A stretch of 64,000 nt of DNA, from NCBI RefSeq assembly GCF_029892565.1, contig NZ_JARXVH010000028.1, positions 1-64,000 of the forward strand, in the 5' to 3' direction. Under the pieces are notes generated by a model, which had not been told where the DNA came from, did not search any database, and saw nothing but the letters and a program-made list of their open reading frames with translations. Shown piece after piece: positions 7,657 through 16,875 of the stretch (positions are counted from its first letter, which is position 1; every line of letters starts with the position of its first letter). The stretch is from Streptomyces pseudovenezuelae (GTDB lineage: Bacteria; Actinomycetota; Actinomycetes; Streptomycetales; Streptomycetaceae). The translations under genes were made by a program, and so were the position numbers.

Positions 7657-8811
7657 ATGGCGCAGGTGAGCAGCAGAGAAAACCGCAGATGGGCGGCCTA
7701 CGGGCGGGGGGCGCTCGTGGCGTTGTGCGTACTGGCCGCAGTGGTCAACGACGCGGCGCTCCAGGGGCACTACCTGGCCCCCGTCATGGCCACAGCGTTG
7801 GTGTGCGGAGCGGCTCTGCTCGTGCCTCGGCTGCGATGGCCCGCTGCGCCGGTGTTGGTCACCGTGGCCACGGCATGGTGGGGAGTGCTGCTGCTGCCCA
7901 TGCTGGCAGTCGTCCTGTACGACCTGGCCGTGGACCGCCGCGTGCGGATGGCAGCGGGCTGTGGTGTCGCCGCGCTGGGCGCCAACCTCCTCAGCTACCG
8001 GGCCACCTCCCTGTGGACAAGCCAGTCCTACGCGTCCACGGTGCTCCTGCCGGTTCTGGCCGTGCTCGTCGGGCTGTGGCTGGGCAGTCGCCGCCGCCTG
8101 CTCCGGGCGCTGGCAGCCGACGTCGAGCACCTGAGCGTCGAGGCGCAGCTGCGCGAGGATGCGGCCCGCGTCGCGGAACGGTCCCGTATCGCCGCCGAGA
8201 TGCACGACGTCCTGGCCCACCGCCTGAGCCTGATCGCCCTGCATACCGGTGTCCTGGCCACCAAGAGCGGCACACTGCCCGCACCGGTCACCGAGCGCCT
8301 CGGACTGCTGCGCACGACGTCCGTCGAGGCCCTCACCGATCTGCGCGAGGTTCTCGGTGTGCTGCGCGACCCCGCCGCCACGCCGGCCAGCGCCGCCCTC
8401 ACACCGATGATGAGGGAAGTAGGGGAGCTGGCCGACGAGGCGCGCGCCGTCGGCCAGCACATCGAGGTGACCACCGACGGCCTTCCTGAGCAGGCTCCCA
8501 CCACTCACCGCCTGGCCGTGTACCGCATCGTCCAGGAGGCACTGACCAATGCCCGCAAGCATGCCGACGGCGCTCCGGTGACCGTACGCATCGGCTACGG
8601 GCCGCCCGCCACACTCGTCGAGGTCACCAACCCCCCTGGCACTGCCCGCACGGACACCGTGGGCAGCGGCTACGGGCTCGTCGGTCTGCGCGAACGCGTC
8701 ACCGCCCTCGGCGGGCACCTGAGCTCCGGACCGGCCGGCGCGGGCGCCTGGCGGCTGGCCGCACGCATCCCCCACCCCGCCGGCATCGAACAGAACGGCA
8801 CCCGCACATGA
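7657..8811 (+). CDS. NarL/DesK-type sensor histidine kinase
   Basis: Sensor kinase with about five N-terminal transmembrane helices, the HisKA_3 phospho-His in AAEMHDVLAHRLSL, and an HATPase domain (VYRIVQEALTNARKH; GSGYGLVGLRERV). It overlaps the following regulator by ATGA. The start is uncertain: ATG 7657 falls on the apparent -10 box, GTG 7666 would give a leaderless transcript, and GTG 7609 lies inside the palindrome and is unlikely. The signal is unknown. A short periplasmic portion suggests it senses within the membrane. Confidence 0.88.
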   Translation: MAQVSSRENRRWAAYGRGALVALCVLAAVVNDAALQGHYLAPVMATALVCGAALLVPRLRWPAAPVLVTVATAWWGVLLLPMLAVVLYDLAVDRRVRMAAGCGVAALGANLLSYRATSLWTSQSYASTVLLPVLAVLVGLWLGSRRRLLRALAADVEHLSVEAQLREDAARVAERSRIAAEMHDVLAHRLSLIALHTGVLATKSGTLPAPVTERLGLLRTTSVEALTDLREVLGVLRDPAATPASAALTPMMREVGELADEARAVGQHIEVTTDGLPEQAPTTHRLAVYRIVQEALTNARKHADGAPVTVRIGYGPPATLVEVTNPPGTARTDTVGSGYGLVGLRERVTALGGHLSSGPAGAGAWRLAARIPHPAGIEQNGTRT

Positions 8812-9458
8812 TCCGCACCATGATCGTCGACGACGACGCCCTAGTCCGCCTCGGCCTGGCCGACCTCCTCGACGGCGACCCCGGCATTGAGGTTGTCGCC
8901 CAAGCCTCCGACGGCCTGAAGGCCATCGATCAGGCCACCGCCCACCGCATCGACGTCGCCCTCGTCGACGTACGCATGCCCCGCATGGACGGCATCACCG
9001 CCACCGCCCGCCTGCGAGCCCTCCCCCACCCGCCGAAGGTGATCACCCTGACCACCTTCGACCTCGACGAGTACGTCTACAACGCCCTCGCCGCCGGAGC
9101 CGACGGCTTCCTGCTCAAGGACACCGACCCGGACGAAATACTGCGCGCCGTCCACCTGGTGGCCGCCGGCTCGGCCATGCTCCACCCCTTCGCGGCCCGC
9201 CGTCTCATCGACCGCTACCACGCGGCCAACCAGCCCGAAGCAACCGGTGCCAAGGCCCGGCTGGACCGGCTCACCCCCCGCGAACGCGAGGTGCTCGCCC
9301 TGCTCGCCCACGGCGACACCAACGCCGACATCGCCGCCCGCCTCGCCATGCGCGAGAGCACCGTCAAGGCCCACGTCAGCCGTGTCCTGACCGCGCTGGA
9401 AGTCACCAACCGCGTCCAGGCCGCCCTGCTGGCCCGTGACGCGGGACTCACAGCCTGA
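8808..9458 (+). CDS. NarL/LuxR response regulator
   Basis: A 216-residue partner of the kinase at 7657. The receiver has VDDDA, phospho-acceptor LVDVRMPRMDG, LTTFDLDEY and LLKDTDP. The C-terminal LuxR HTH reads LTPREREVLALLAHGDTN...STVKAHVSRVL. The 4-bp overlap with the kinase shows translational coupling. A strong hairpin (9491-9523) ends the operon. Confidence 0.93.
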   Translation: MIRTMIVDDDALVRLGLADLLDGDPGIEVVAQASDGLKAIDQATAHRIDVALVDVRMPRMDGITATARLRALPHPPKVITLTTFDLDEYVYNALAAGADGFLLKDTDPDEILRAVHLVAAGSAMLHPFAARRLIDRYHAANQPEATGAKARLDRLTPREREVLALLAHGDTNADIAARLAMRESTVKAHVSRVLTALEVTNRVQAALLARDAGLTA

Positions 9459-9490
9459 CCGGCGGAGGCAGGGAACACGGAAGGCGAGGT

Positions 9491-9523
9491 CCGACAGCCT
9501 CGCCGCGGGGCCGAGGCTGTCGG
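9491..9523 (+). terminator. Hairpin terminator after RR gene
   Basis: Perfect 12-bp stem CCGACAGCCTCG / CGAGGCTGTCGG with a 9-base loop, 33 bp after the regulator stop. There is no clear U-tract, as is common in Streptomyces. Confidence 0.7.
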
Positions 9524-9704
9524 TCTGGCTTCCCTTCATGTACGGCAGGCGCGCGACCGAGCGGTCGCCGCCGTTCTGGACAGCGAGGCGCTGCGCGCCG
9601 TCGACCTGACCTCGCTGGGGCCGCCGCACGGCCTGCCCCATGCGGAATCGCGGCTGCGCTCCGCATAGCCAGGGCCTATGAGCGCGAGGTTAGGCTCACC
9701 GGGC

Positions 9705-10139
9705 ATGAGCACTGAAGTGACGCGTGACGCCTCCGTGGTTGTGGCCCGCGACGCGAAGGGGCTGGTAGCTCTGCTGACCGCCAGCTTCCCCCGTCACGGG
9801 GGCGAATTCCTGTTCCTCCCCGGCGGCCGCTTCGAGCCCGGCGAATCCCCGCTCGAATGCGCCCGCCGTGAACTTCGAGAGGAAGCAGGAGTCACCGCAG
9901 AACAGTGGCACCCACTCGGCGCATACGCGATCACTCTCGGATCTGCTGCGCGAGTCCATTTGTTCGAGGCCCGTGAACTCACCATCGGTGCACAGGAACT
10001 CACAGAGACGGAACAGGACTTCAACCTCATGTGGTGGCCGATGGACGACGCCGTGAAGACCGTCCATGAGGGGAGATTCCTCCTGCCCGCCGGCCCTCTG
10101 GCTCTTCTCTTGGTCGACGACTTCCCCGGCGACAAGTGA
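9705..10139 (+). CDS. Nudix hydrolase
   Basis: A 144-residue Nudix protein. The Nudix box runs from GGRFEPGES to RELREEAGV (about residues 40-62), with the metal-binding Glu residues intact. Nudix enzymes hydrolyse nucleoside diphosphate-linked compounds; the actual substrate is unknown. An ATG at 9678 is also in frame. TAGGCT (9689-9694) reads as a -10 box placing transcription start near the ATG at 9705, so a leaderless start there is preferred. A 12-bp hairpin follows the gene. Confidence 0.85.
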   Translation: MSTEVTRDASVVVARDAKGLVALLTASFPRHGGEFLFLPGGRFEPGESPLECARRELREEAGVTAEQWHPLGAYAITLGSAARVHLFEARELTIGAQELTETEQDFNLMWWPMDDAVKTVHEGRFLLPAGPLALLLVDDFPGDK

Positions 10140-10186
10140 ACTTCCTCGACTGACCCGAGATCGTTGACGGACCGCAAAAGGAACCG

Positions 10187-10214
10187 ATGGCACGGGACGG
10201 CTGTCCCGTGCCAT
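10187..10214 (+). terminator. Hairpin terminator after Nudix gene
   Basis: Perfect 12-bp stem ATGGCACGGGAC / GTCCCGTGCCAT with loop GGCT, 47 bp past the Nudix stop. Confidence 0.75.
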
Positions 10215-10370
10215 TCCACTGCCGCTGGTTTCGTGGTGACCAGTTTGAGGGGCATCACCGGGACGTCCGCTTAGGGCGTGTATCGGTAGTGGATCTTGGG
10301 TGTGAGGTGCCTGAATGCTTCAATTGGCCAGTGAGCGGCCGGGTATGGTCGGTTGTCGAGGGGGAAACCG

Positions 10371-11234
10371 ATGACGTCAGACACACCGCGCATGTCCGGC
10401 ACGCCGAGCACGTTCTCTATCGGGGGTGACTACCGGGTATCCCGGCTCGGTTTCGGCGCCATGCGCTTGCCGACCGGGCCCGGCTCCGACCGGGGCACCG
10501 CCATCGCGGTGGCCCGGCGTGCCGTCGAGCTGGGCGTCACGCTGATCGACACCGCCCACATGTACGGATGGGGAGCCAACGAGGAACTCCTCGCCGAGGC
10601 CCTACACCCGTGCCCGGACGACCTCCTGATCGCCACCAAAGCCGGGATCACCCGGTCCGGCCCTGACGGGTGGGCGCACGACGCACGGCCGGAGAGCCTG
10701 CGCGAGCAGGTCGAGCAGAGCCTGCACCGGCTCCGTATCGAGCGCGTCGGCCTGCTTCAGCTGCACCGGATCGATCCGACGGTCCCCTTGGCCGAACAGA
10801 TCGGCTCGCTCCACGAACTTCAGCAGGAAGGAAAGATCGGACACATCGGGCTGTCTGAGGTCACTGCCGAGCAGCTTGCCGAGGCCCGGCAGACCGCTGA
10901 TATCGCGAGTGTGCAGAACCGCTATAACCTCCTGGACCGAGAGCACGAGCCCGTCCTCCAGGCGTGTGAGGCCGCGGACATCGCTTTCCTCCCCTGGCAG
11001 CCGGTCGCCGCCGCAGCCTCCGGCCCGGCACCCGCGGTACACGCCGTCGCTACCGAACTCGGCGCCACCGCACCCCAGGCCATGCTCGCCTGGCTGCTCG
11101 CTCGGTCCCCGGTCGTCCTGCCCATCCCCGGGACCAGCTCGCTTGCCCACCTGGAGGAGAACCTCGCCGCGGCAGACCTCCAACTGACCGAATCCCAGCG
11201 GCAGCGCCTCGACCGTACGGCGTTGCCCGCGTAG
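10371..11234 (+). CDS. Aldo/keto reductase
   Basis: A 287-residue AKR-superfamily oxidoreductase (NADPH-dependent TIM barrel). Features are GFGAMRLP at the start, DTAHMYGWGANEELL with the catalytic Asp and Tyr, the Lys of IATKAG, and the catalytic His of LLQLHRID. The C-terminal cofactor region reads VVLPIPGTSS. The GAGGGGGAAACCG-ATG context favours the start at 10371 over the in-frame start at 10353. The stop codon lies inside TAGGGCGTATATCG, a near copy of the sequence at 10272, so the gene is bracketed by short direct repeats. Confidence 0.9.
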   Translation: MTSDTPRMSGTPSTFSIGGDYRVSRLGFGAMRLPTGPGSDRGTAIAVARRAVELGVTLIDTAHMYGWGANEELLAEALHPCPDDLLIATKAGITRSGPDGWAHDARPESLREQVEQSLHRLRIERVGLLQLHRIDPTVPLAEQIGSLHELQQEGKIGHIGLSEVTAEQLAEARQTADIASVQNRYNLLDREHEPVLQACEAADIAFLPWQPVAAAASGPAPAVHAVATELGATAPQAMLAWLLARSPVVLPIPGTSSLAHLEENLAAADLQLTESQRQRLDRTALPA

Positions 11235-11238
11235 GGCG

Positions 11239-11477
11239 TATATCGAATGTGCTGGTCACAGCCACTCGTTGATGGCTGCGCCGAGAACGGTCGCCTCGTA
11301 GTGGACCGCGCGCTTGTCGTAGCGCGTCGCCACAGCGCGGCGCCTCTTGAGCCGATTGTTCCCGCCCTCGACGGCATGGCGCGCCCTGTAGTCCGTCTTG
11401 TCGAATTTCGGCGGCCGACCGCCGCGGGAGCCCAGATTCTTGCGGTTTCGGGCCTGATCGAGGGTCAGCGAAGTTAG
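11239..11477 (-). pseudogene. IS5-family transposase 3' remnant
   Basis: The minus frame encodes only the C-terminal end of an IS5-type DDE transposase: QARNRKNLGSRGGRPPKFD, the catalytic Glu region AVEGGNNRLKRRRAVATRYDK, and a hydrophobic tail ending AINEWL. The N-terminal two thirds are missing. It abuts the truncated ISL3 copy at 11551. Confidence 0.75.
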
Positions 11478-11550
11478 GGGGGTCGGCTGGAACAGCGCTC
11501 CACTTGGCCAGTCGGAGATGGGCCATATCGAATGAACCAGTGGCCAATCT

Positions 11551-11940
11551 GGCTCTTCACAGATGAGAGTGTGGTCCTCGCCGCTGGGACCGGTGCGTCG
11601 GTGACGGGATAGTCGTCGAGGTCTCCCGAGGATGGACGTTCTCACACTGCCCATCTGGACGCTCTCGGCATGCCCGACGCTACCGTCGCGGCGCGCCCCG
11701 ATCATGGGTTCACGCGCGCTGATCTGACCACGTTCTGCCGTCTCGATGAGCTCGGACTCGAGGTGACCGGCCAACGTCTCGCACCCGACCGGGCCGTGCT
11801 CGCCTGTCGGGTCCTCGAACCCGACCAGTGGTGCCGCTGCTGCGGTGACGAGGGGACCGTGCGTGACACGGTGACCAGGCGGCTCGCACACGAGCCGCTC
11901 GGCTGGCGGCCCACGACGTTGGCGGTCACGATCCGCCGCC
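11551..11940 (+). mobile_element. Truncated ISL3-family element (5' part)
   Basis: Left end with terminal repeat GGCTCTTCACAGATGAGAGTGTGGTC (11551-11576), followed by the first ~90 transposase codons. From 11559 to 11939 it aligns without gaps to 17687-18067, with only a few substitutions. After 11940 it diverges and the transposase frame ends at 11993. It marks one side of the MarR/oxidoreductase cluster. Confidence 0.85.
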
Positions 11941-12045
11941 GCATCGCGCGGTCCCTGTCGCTCGAAGTCCCGACAGCGGACGACAGCCGCTGACCGGTCT
12001 CGTGTCGCCGGAAGAGAATAGCGATCACAGCGATCCGGATTTCCC

Positions 12046-12525
12046 TCAGCTAGGGCCTTCTGCGTTTTCGAGCTTGGCCCAAATCCGGGTGATGGCAGCA
12101 ATGTCATCGTCGTCGAGGGGATCGACGAAGTATCTCTTGACCGAATCCTCGAAGGTTCGTCTGACCGTCTCGGCGAAGTGCCGTCCGCTTTCGGTGAAGC
12201 TGATGAGCGACACCCGCCCGTCGCCTTGGTCGGCGCCACGCTGGAGGTGCCCGGCATCGATCAGATTCTGGACCAACCGTGATGCTCGAGTGGGGCTCAC
12301 GCTGACAAGTTCGCCAGACAGAACTCGAACCGACTGAGGCTCGGTTTCCAGGAGCCAGCACAGGATCTCGACGGTGCTGAACGAGATCTTGTGCTGGTCC
12401 ATCAGCGCGGCGTCGATCCGCCCGGTAACTGTGGCGTGGGTGAACAGCAGCGCAAACCAGCCCTTGACCTGGTCCGGGGAGATGATGCGCGGTTGCGACA
12501 CGGGTGCCTTCACACCCAGCAGCAT
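12046..12525 (-). CDS. MarR-family transcriptional regulator
   Basis: About 159 residues with a winged-helix MarR fold: a dimerisation helix (residues 10-40), the HTH around STVEILCWLLE...SPTRASRLVQNLIDAGHLQR, then the wing with the MarR signature D-x-R (GDGRVSLISF). The frame stays open upstream, but the ATG at 12525 gives the normal family length. It is divergent from the SDR at 12718, with a perfect palindrome between, so it probably represses itself and the SDR-MFS-LLM cluster. The inducing ligand is unknown. Confidence 0.85.
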   Translation of the reverse strand: MLLGVKAPVSQPRIISPDQVKGWFALLFTHATVTGRIDAALMDQHKISFSTVEILCWLLETEPQSVRVLSGELVSVSPTRASRLVQNLIDAGHLQRGADQGDGRVSLISFTESGRHFAETVRRTFEDSVKRYFVDPLDDDDIAAITRIWAKLENAEGPS

Positions 12526-12554
12526 ACCCGGAAACTGAGTGCCCTCCCATTTAG

Positions 12555-12566
12555 GTGCGCGCGCAC
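12555..12566. promoter_or_regulatory. GTGCGCGCGCAC palindrome, putative MarR operator
   Basis: Perfect 12-bp palindrome 30 bp upstream of the marR-like start and on the divergent side of the SDR gene. MarR proteins bind dyads of about this size. It could also arise by chance in GC-rich DNA. Confidence 0.45.
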
Positions 12567-12717
12567 GCATCTGGTACGGTGAGCGTGTAGTCACGAACGG
12601 GAGAACAGTCCCGTTTGCGGAGCGCTTCGCACAACCGGCGCGTACTCGCCGACCCGCGTGCCCCGCAGGGTCCGCGCACCGTTCGGCCGTTTTGCCGACA
12701 GAAGGATGAAGGTCAAC

Positions 12718-13452
12718 ATGCCCAAACTTGATGGCAAGGTCGCCGTGATCACTGGAGCAACCTCTGGGATGGGGTTGGCGACGGCCAAGTTGTTCGTGGC
12801 CGAAGGCGCCGACGTGTTCATCACCGGACGAGACAGGCGCCGACTGGATGAGGCGGTCGCCTCCATCGGCCACAACGTGACGGGCGTACAGGCGGACTCG
12901 GGAAATCTCGACGACCTGGCTCGCTTGGCCGAGACCGTGCGGGAGCGTCACGGACGAGTCGACGTCCTATTTGCGAGCGCCGGCCTCGGATCGGTTTCGG
13001 ACCCGCTGGGAAGCATCACCCCGGATACGTTCGATGCGCTGGTGGGCGTGAACTTCCGCGGCACTGTGTTCACCGTTCAGTACCTGCTGCCGCTGATGAG
13101 CGACGGTGCGTCGATCATCCTGAACGGCACGACCAGCGCGACCAAGGGCATTCCCGGTGCCGGGGTCTACTCGGCGAGCAAGGCCGCCGTGCGTTCACTC
13201 GCCCGCACCTGGGCCGCGGAGCTGAAGGTCCGCGGCATCCGGGTAAATGTCGTCAGTCCCGGTTCGATCGACACCGCGCTCTTCAGCACCGTATCCCCCG
13301 AGATTCGGGAGCAGATCACCGCCGCCATCCCGCTGGGACGGCTGGGAAGCAGCGAGGAAATCGGGGCTGCTGCGCTGTTCCTGGCCTCCTCAGACGCCAG
13401 CTTCATCACCGGCGCAAACCTAGTCGTCGACGGCGGGTTCAGCCAGATCTGA
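12718..13452 (+). CDS. Short-chain dehydrogenase/reductase
   Basis: A 244-residue classical SDR. It has TGATSGMGLATA (cofactor motif TGxxxGxG), ASAG in place of NNAG, the catalytic YSASK with Tyr and Lys, and SPGSIDT after it. GAAGGATGAAGG precedes the ATG at 12718. It leads an apparent operon with the MFS pump, LLM oxidoreductase and two F420-reductase-like genes. It closely resembles the SDR at 42017, which lies beside another F420-reductase-like gene. The substrate is unknown. Confidence 0.9.
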   Translation: MPKLDGKVAVITGATSGMGLATAKLFVAEGADVFITGRDRRRLDEAVASIGHNVTGVQADSGNLDDLARLAETVRERHGRVDVLFASAGLGSVSDPLGSITPDTFDALVGVNFRGTVFTVQYLLPLMSDGASIILNGTTSATKGIPGAGVYSASKAAVRSLARTWAAELKVRGIRVNVVSPGSIDTALFSTVSPEIREQITAAIPLGRLGSSEEIGAAALFLASSDASFITGANLVVDGGFSQI

Positions 13453-13520
13453 CAGCGAGCGACGACCAGAGAAGCGCCTCATGTCGGCGCTCCGACCTAA
13501 CCGCACCAAGGGCAGAGAAA

Positions 13521-15062
13521 ATGAGCAGTAACGAGCCCTCCAGGGCCCCCCGCGTCTCAGTCGTCGCCAAAGCCGACGCAGCGCAATCGACGGTTCCACA
13601 CAATCCGTACCACGAGCGACGGTGGATGGCTCTGGGCGTCGTCGTCACCGCCCAGATCATGATTCTGCTGGATGCGACTGTCGTGAACGTGGCGTTGCCT
13701 TCGGCGCAGGTCGACCTGGGCTTCTCTGACGCCAACCGGCAGTGGGTCATCACTGCTTACGTGCTGGCGTTCGGCAGTTTGCTGCCGCTGGGCGGCCGGC
13801 TCGCCGACGCGTACGGCCGCAAAGCCATGTTCATCGTGGGACTGCTTGGGTTCGCGATTGCCTCCGCCGTCGGCGGCGCGGCCCCGAACATTGGCACGTT
13901 GGTCACTGCCCGAGCCGTCCAGGGTGGGTTCGCCGCGATTCTCGCGCCGGCGGCGTTGTCGCTGATCACCGTGATCTTCACCGACCTCAGGGAGCTGAAC
14001 AAGGCGTTCGGGATCTTCGGTGCGGTGTCGGGCAGCGCCGGCGCCATCGGCCTGCTGCTGGGTGGTTTGCTGACCGACTATGTGAGCTGGCGCTGGTGCA
14101 TGTACGTGAACATCGTCCTCGCGGTCGTGGGACTCATCGGCGGACTCACATTGCTGCACAACTCCATCGAACCCGACAAGCCCAAACTCTCCGTGCCTAG
14201 CACGGTCGTCGGCTCGGCGGCGATTTTCGGGTTGGTCTTCGGCTCGGCCAGGGCCCAGACGGACGGCTGGGGCTCAGCAGTCACGCTGACGCCGCTCGTC
14301 GTCGGTGGTCTCCTGCTGGTCGGCTTCGTCGTGCTCCAGAAGGTCGACCGTCACCCGCTCATCCCGCTGCGCGTACTCGCCGACCGCAATCGCAGTGCGG
14401 CCTACCTGACGCTCTTCCTGGCGAACGCGGCGGTATTCGCAGTGTTCCTGTTCCTGACGTACTACTTCCAGGGCGTGCTGCGCTACTCGCCGATCACGAC
14501 CGGCGTCGCGTTCCTGCCGCTGATGGTCACAATCGGCGTGGTAGCCACGCTGACCCAGGGCGTGCTGCTGCAGCGCCTGACCATGCGGTTCATCGTCGCC
14601 GCCGGCTTGATCGCCTCCGGTGCTGGGGCCGCCTTGCTGACCCAGGCCGATGCGGGCAGCCCGTACGCGGCCTGGGTGCTGCCCGGGCTGGTGCTGATCG
14701 GAACGGGTATCGGCTCGGCCGCCGTCGTGGCCGTCGCGGTCGGGCAGATGGGCGTCGAACCGCGCGACGCCGGCACCGCCGGGGCGCTCAACAATGTCTC
14801 ACAGCAGCTCGGCTCAGCGCTCGGCGTCGCCTTGATCAGCACCTTCGTCGCCACCGCAACCAACCACTACCTGACCGACCATGGCAGCACGGCCGTCGTC
14901 GGTGCCACCGTGCACGGGTTCGCCATCGGATTCTGGTGGGCTGCGGGCCTTTTCTGGGCCGCCGCTGTCATCTGCGGCGCCCTGATCCGCGGCGGCACCA
15001 GCCTTCACCACGAGGCCGGCCAGCCAGAGCCTCTCGACGGAATCGTCAGCGCCCTGATCTGA
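13521..15062 (+). CDS. DHA2-family MFS drug transporter
   Basis: A 513-residue 14-helix major facilitator of the EmrB/QacA type. Visible motifs are LDATVVNVALP in helix 1 (motif D1), GGRLADAYGRKAMF (motif A between helices 2 and 3) and LLGGLLTDYVSWRWCMYVNI (helix 5, motif C region). It is probably a proton-driven multidrug or antibiotic exporter. It sits 68 bp after the SDR in the MarR-linked cluster, so an inducible detoxification and efflux role is likely. Confidence 0.92.
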   Translation: MSSNEPSRAPRVSVVAKADAAQSTVPHNPYHERRWMALGVVVTAQIMILLDATVVNVALPSAQVDLGFSDANRQWVITAYVLAFGSLLPLGGRLADAYGRKAMFIVGLLGFAIASAVGGAAPNIGTLVTARAVQGGFAAILAPAALSLITVIFTDLRELNKAFGIFGAVSGSAGAIGLLLGGLLTDYVSWRWCMYVNIVLAVVGLIGGLTLLHNSIEPDKPKLSVPSTVVGSAAIFGLVFGSARAQTDGWGSAVTLTPLVVGGLLLVGFVVLQKVDRHPLIPLRVLADRNRSAAYLTLFLANAAVFAVFLFLTYYFQGVLRYSPITTGVAFLPLMVTIGVVATLTQGVLLQRLTMRFIVAAGLIASGAGAALLTQADAGSPYAAWVLPGLVLIGTGIGSAAVVAVAVGQMGVEPRDAGTAGALNNVSQQLGSALGVALISTFVATATNHYLTDHGSTAVVGATVHGFAIGFWWAAGLFWAAAVICGALIRGGTSLHHEAGQPEPLDGIVSALI

Positions 15063-15130
15063 CAACACGCCGTGGGCGACGACGTCGCGCGTCGCGGCTG
15101 ACCACACACGAACGGCTGAAGGAGACATCG

Positions 15131-15985
15131 ATGCCTGACTATGGTCATCCCTTGCGTTTCGCAACATTCATTGGTCCCACGAACTCCCCGGCGACCCGTC
15201 CGGTCGAGTTGGCGCAGCTCAGTGAGCGGCTCGGTTTCGACTTCGTGACCTTCCAGGATCATCCCTACCAGTCGAGCTTTCTCGATACCTGGACTCTGCT
15301 GAGCTGGGTGGCCGCGCGGACCGAGCGCATCGGTCTGTCTGGCAATGTGCTCAACTTGCCGCTGCGTCAGCCTCCCGCCGTGCTCGCCCGCGCGGCCGCC
15401 AGCCTCGACCTGCTCTCCGGTGGTCGGATGAGCCTCGGGCTCGGGGCCGGCTTCTACTGGGATGCGGTGCAGGCGATCGGCGGACGTCGATTGACCCCGT
15501 TGCAGTCAGTGGCGGCGTTGAGCGAGGCGATCGACGTGATCCGCGGGGTGTGGGACGCCGACGGGCCCGGAGGACTGGATGTCGACGGGGAGTTCCATTC
15601 GGTCCACGGCGCCGAGCGCGGACCCGCGCCCGCACACGAGATCCCGATCTGGCTCGGAGCCCACAAGCCGAAGATGCAGGGCCTGGTGGGACGTAAGGCC
15701 GATGGCTGGTTGCCGTCGCTGCCGGTCATGGAGCCAGGCGGCCTCCAGAAGGGAAACGCGATCATCGACGACGCCGCGCGGGCCGCCGGCCGCGACCCCC
15801 GCGAGATCACCCGGCTGCTGAACATCTTCCCGGGTCAGCAGACCGCGGAGGCACTGGCCCAGATGGCCGTCGAGGAGGGTGTCAGCGTCTTCATCCTGGC
15901 CAGCGACGACCCGGACGTACTCGAACGCTTCGCCGCGGAAACTATCCCCGCCGTACGCGAACACGTCGCCCGCGAACGCTCTTAG
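15131..15985 (+). CDS. LLM-class flavin/F420-dependent oxidoreductase
   Basis: A 284-residue luciferase-like monooxygenase fold (TIM barrel). LLM signatures include FDFVTFQDHPYQ, IGLSGNVLNLPLRQP, LDLLSGGRMSLGLGAG and IPIWLGAHKPKMQGLVGRKADGW. AAGGAGA precedes the ATG. Two NADPH:F420-reductase-like genes follow, making coenzyme F420 a plausible cofactor, though FMN use is not excluded. Confidence 0.88.
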   Translation: MPDYGHPLRFATFIGPTNSPATRPVELAQLSERLGFDFVTFQDHPYQSSFLDTWTLLSWVAARTERIGLSGNVLNLPLRQPPAVLARAAASLDLLSGGRMSLGLGAGFYWDAVQAIGGRRLTPLQSVAALSEAIDVIRGVWDADGPGGLDVDGEFHSVHGAERGPAPAHEIPIWLGAHKPKMQGLVGRKADGWLPSLPVMEPGGLQKGNAIIDDAARAAGRDPREITRLLNIFPGQQTAEALAQMAVEEGVSVFILASDDPDVLERFAAETIPAVREHVARERS

Positions 15986-16084
15986 CACTCCGCCCTGCGC
16001 GGCCAATGCTCTCGACGCAGCCCACCACACCGGCAAGACCCCTATTACCCAGCAGTTGATTGATAGACAGCAAAGGAAAACGTC

Positions 16085-16702
16085 ATGACCACCATCAGCA
16101 TCATCGGCTCGGGCAACATGGCCACCGCCATCGGCACCCGGGCGGCGAAGCACGGCCACACCATCGAGCTCATGAGCCGCAACACCGTCAAAGCTCAGGC
16201 GCTGGCCGACCAGATCGGCAATGGAGCCACCGTCGGCGCGTTCGGTGCAACGCCGGCAGGTGACATCGTCATCGTGGCCGTCCCGTACACCGGCGCAGTC
16301 GACGCGGTCATTCGCTACGACGGCGCGTTGGCCGGCAAGATCCTCGTCGACATCTCCAATCCCTTCAACACCGACGCCGACGGGCTCGCGACTACCCCAG
16401 GTCGCTCGGCGGCCCAGGAGATCGCCGCTGCCGCCCCCGAGGGCACACCGGTCGTGAAGGCGCTGAACTCGATATTCGGGCACGTCCTCGCTCACGACAA
16501 GCCCCTGGACGCGTTTCTTGCCGGCGACGATGCCGAGGCGAAGGCCCAAGTCGCGGCGTTTCTGAAGAGCATCGGCTTGCGGCCTCTCGACGCAGGAGGG
16601 CTCCAGATGGCGTCGGTCCTTGAATGGACCGGCCTCCTGCTAATGGGGCTGGCCCGCCACGGCGCCGGCTTCGACATCGCCCTCGGCGCAGAAGTCAACT
16701 GA
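16085..16702 (+). CDS. NADPH:F420 reductase-like NAD(P)-binding protein
   Basis: A 205-residue Rossmann protein of the NADP oxidoreductase/F420-reductase family. It starts with SIIGSGNMATAIGTRAAKHG (GxGxxG) and contains GDIVIVAVPY, VDISNPFN and VKALNSIFGHV. It closely matches the minus-strand protein at 41072. In FNO enzymes such proteins exchange hydride between NADPH and F420, but some homologues only bind NADP. Its place after an LLM oxidoreductase suggests cofactor recycling. Confidence 0.82.
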   Translation: MTTISIIGSGNMATAIGTRAAKHGHTIELMSRNTVKAQALADQIGNGATVGAFGATPAGDIVIVAVPYTGAVDAVIRYDGALAGKILVDISNPFNTDADGLATTPGRSAAQEIAAAAPEGTPVVKALNSIFGHVLAHDKPLDAFLAGDDAEAKAQVAAFLKSIGLRPLDAGGLQMASVLEWTGLLLMGLARHGAGFDIALGAEVN

Positions 16703-16875
16703 ACACATGGCTGTCTCGGCTGCCCCGTGCTGATCGGGTGAGGCAGATGGGCGGCTGTGTGACTGGTACGGCCTCTGTGATTCGAGGGCGACCGGTGTTC
16801 AAGGACGTCGTTCCTAGGCCGACATCGAGCAGTAGCAACGACAGAGCAGGTGCTTTCGAGAAGGGAAGCAGAACT

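Noticed and set aside
9524..9668. Possible coding remnant after the 9491 hairpin
   Set aside because: One frame ends DSEALRAVDLTSLGPPHGLPHAESRLRSA, but no family was recognised and no start is present.
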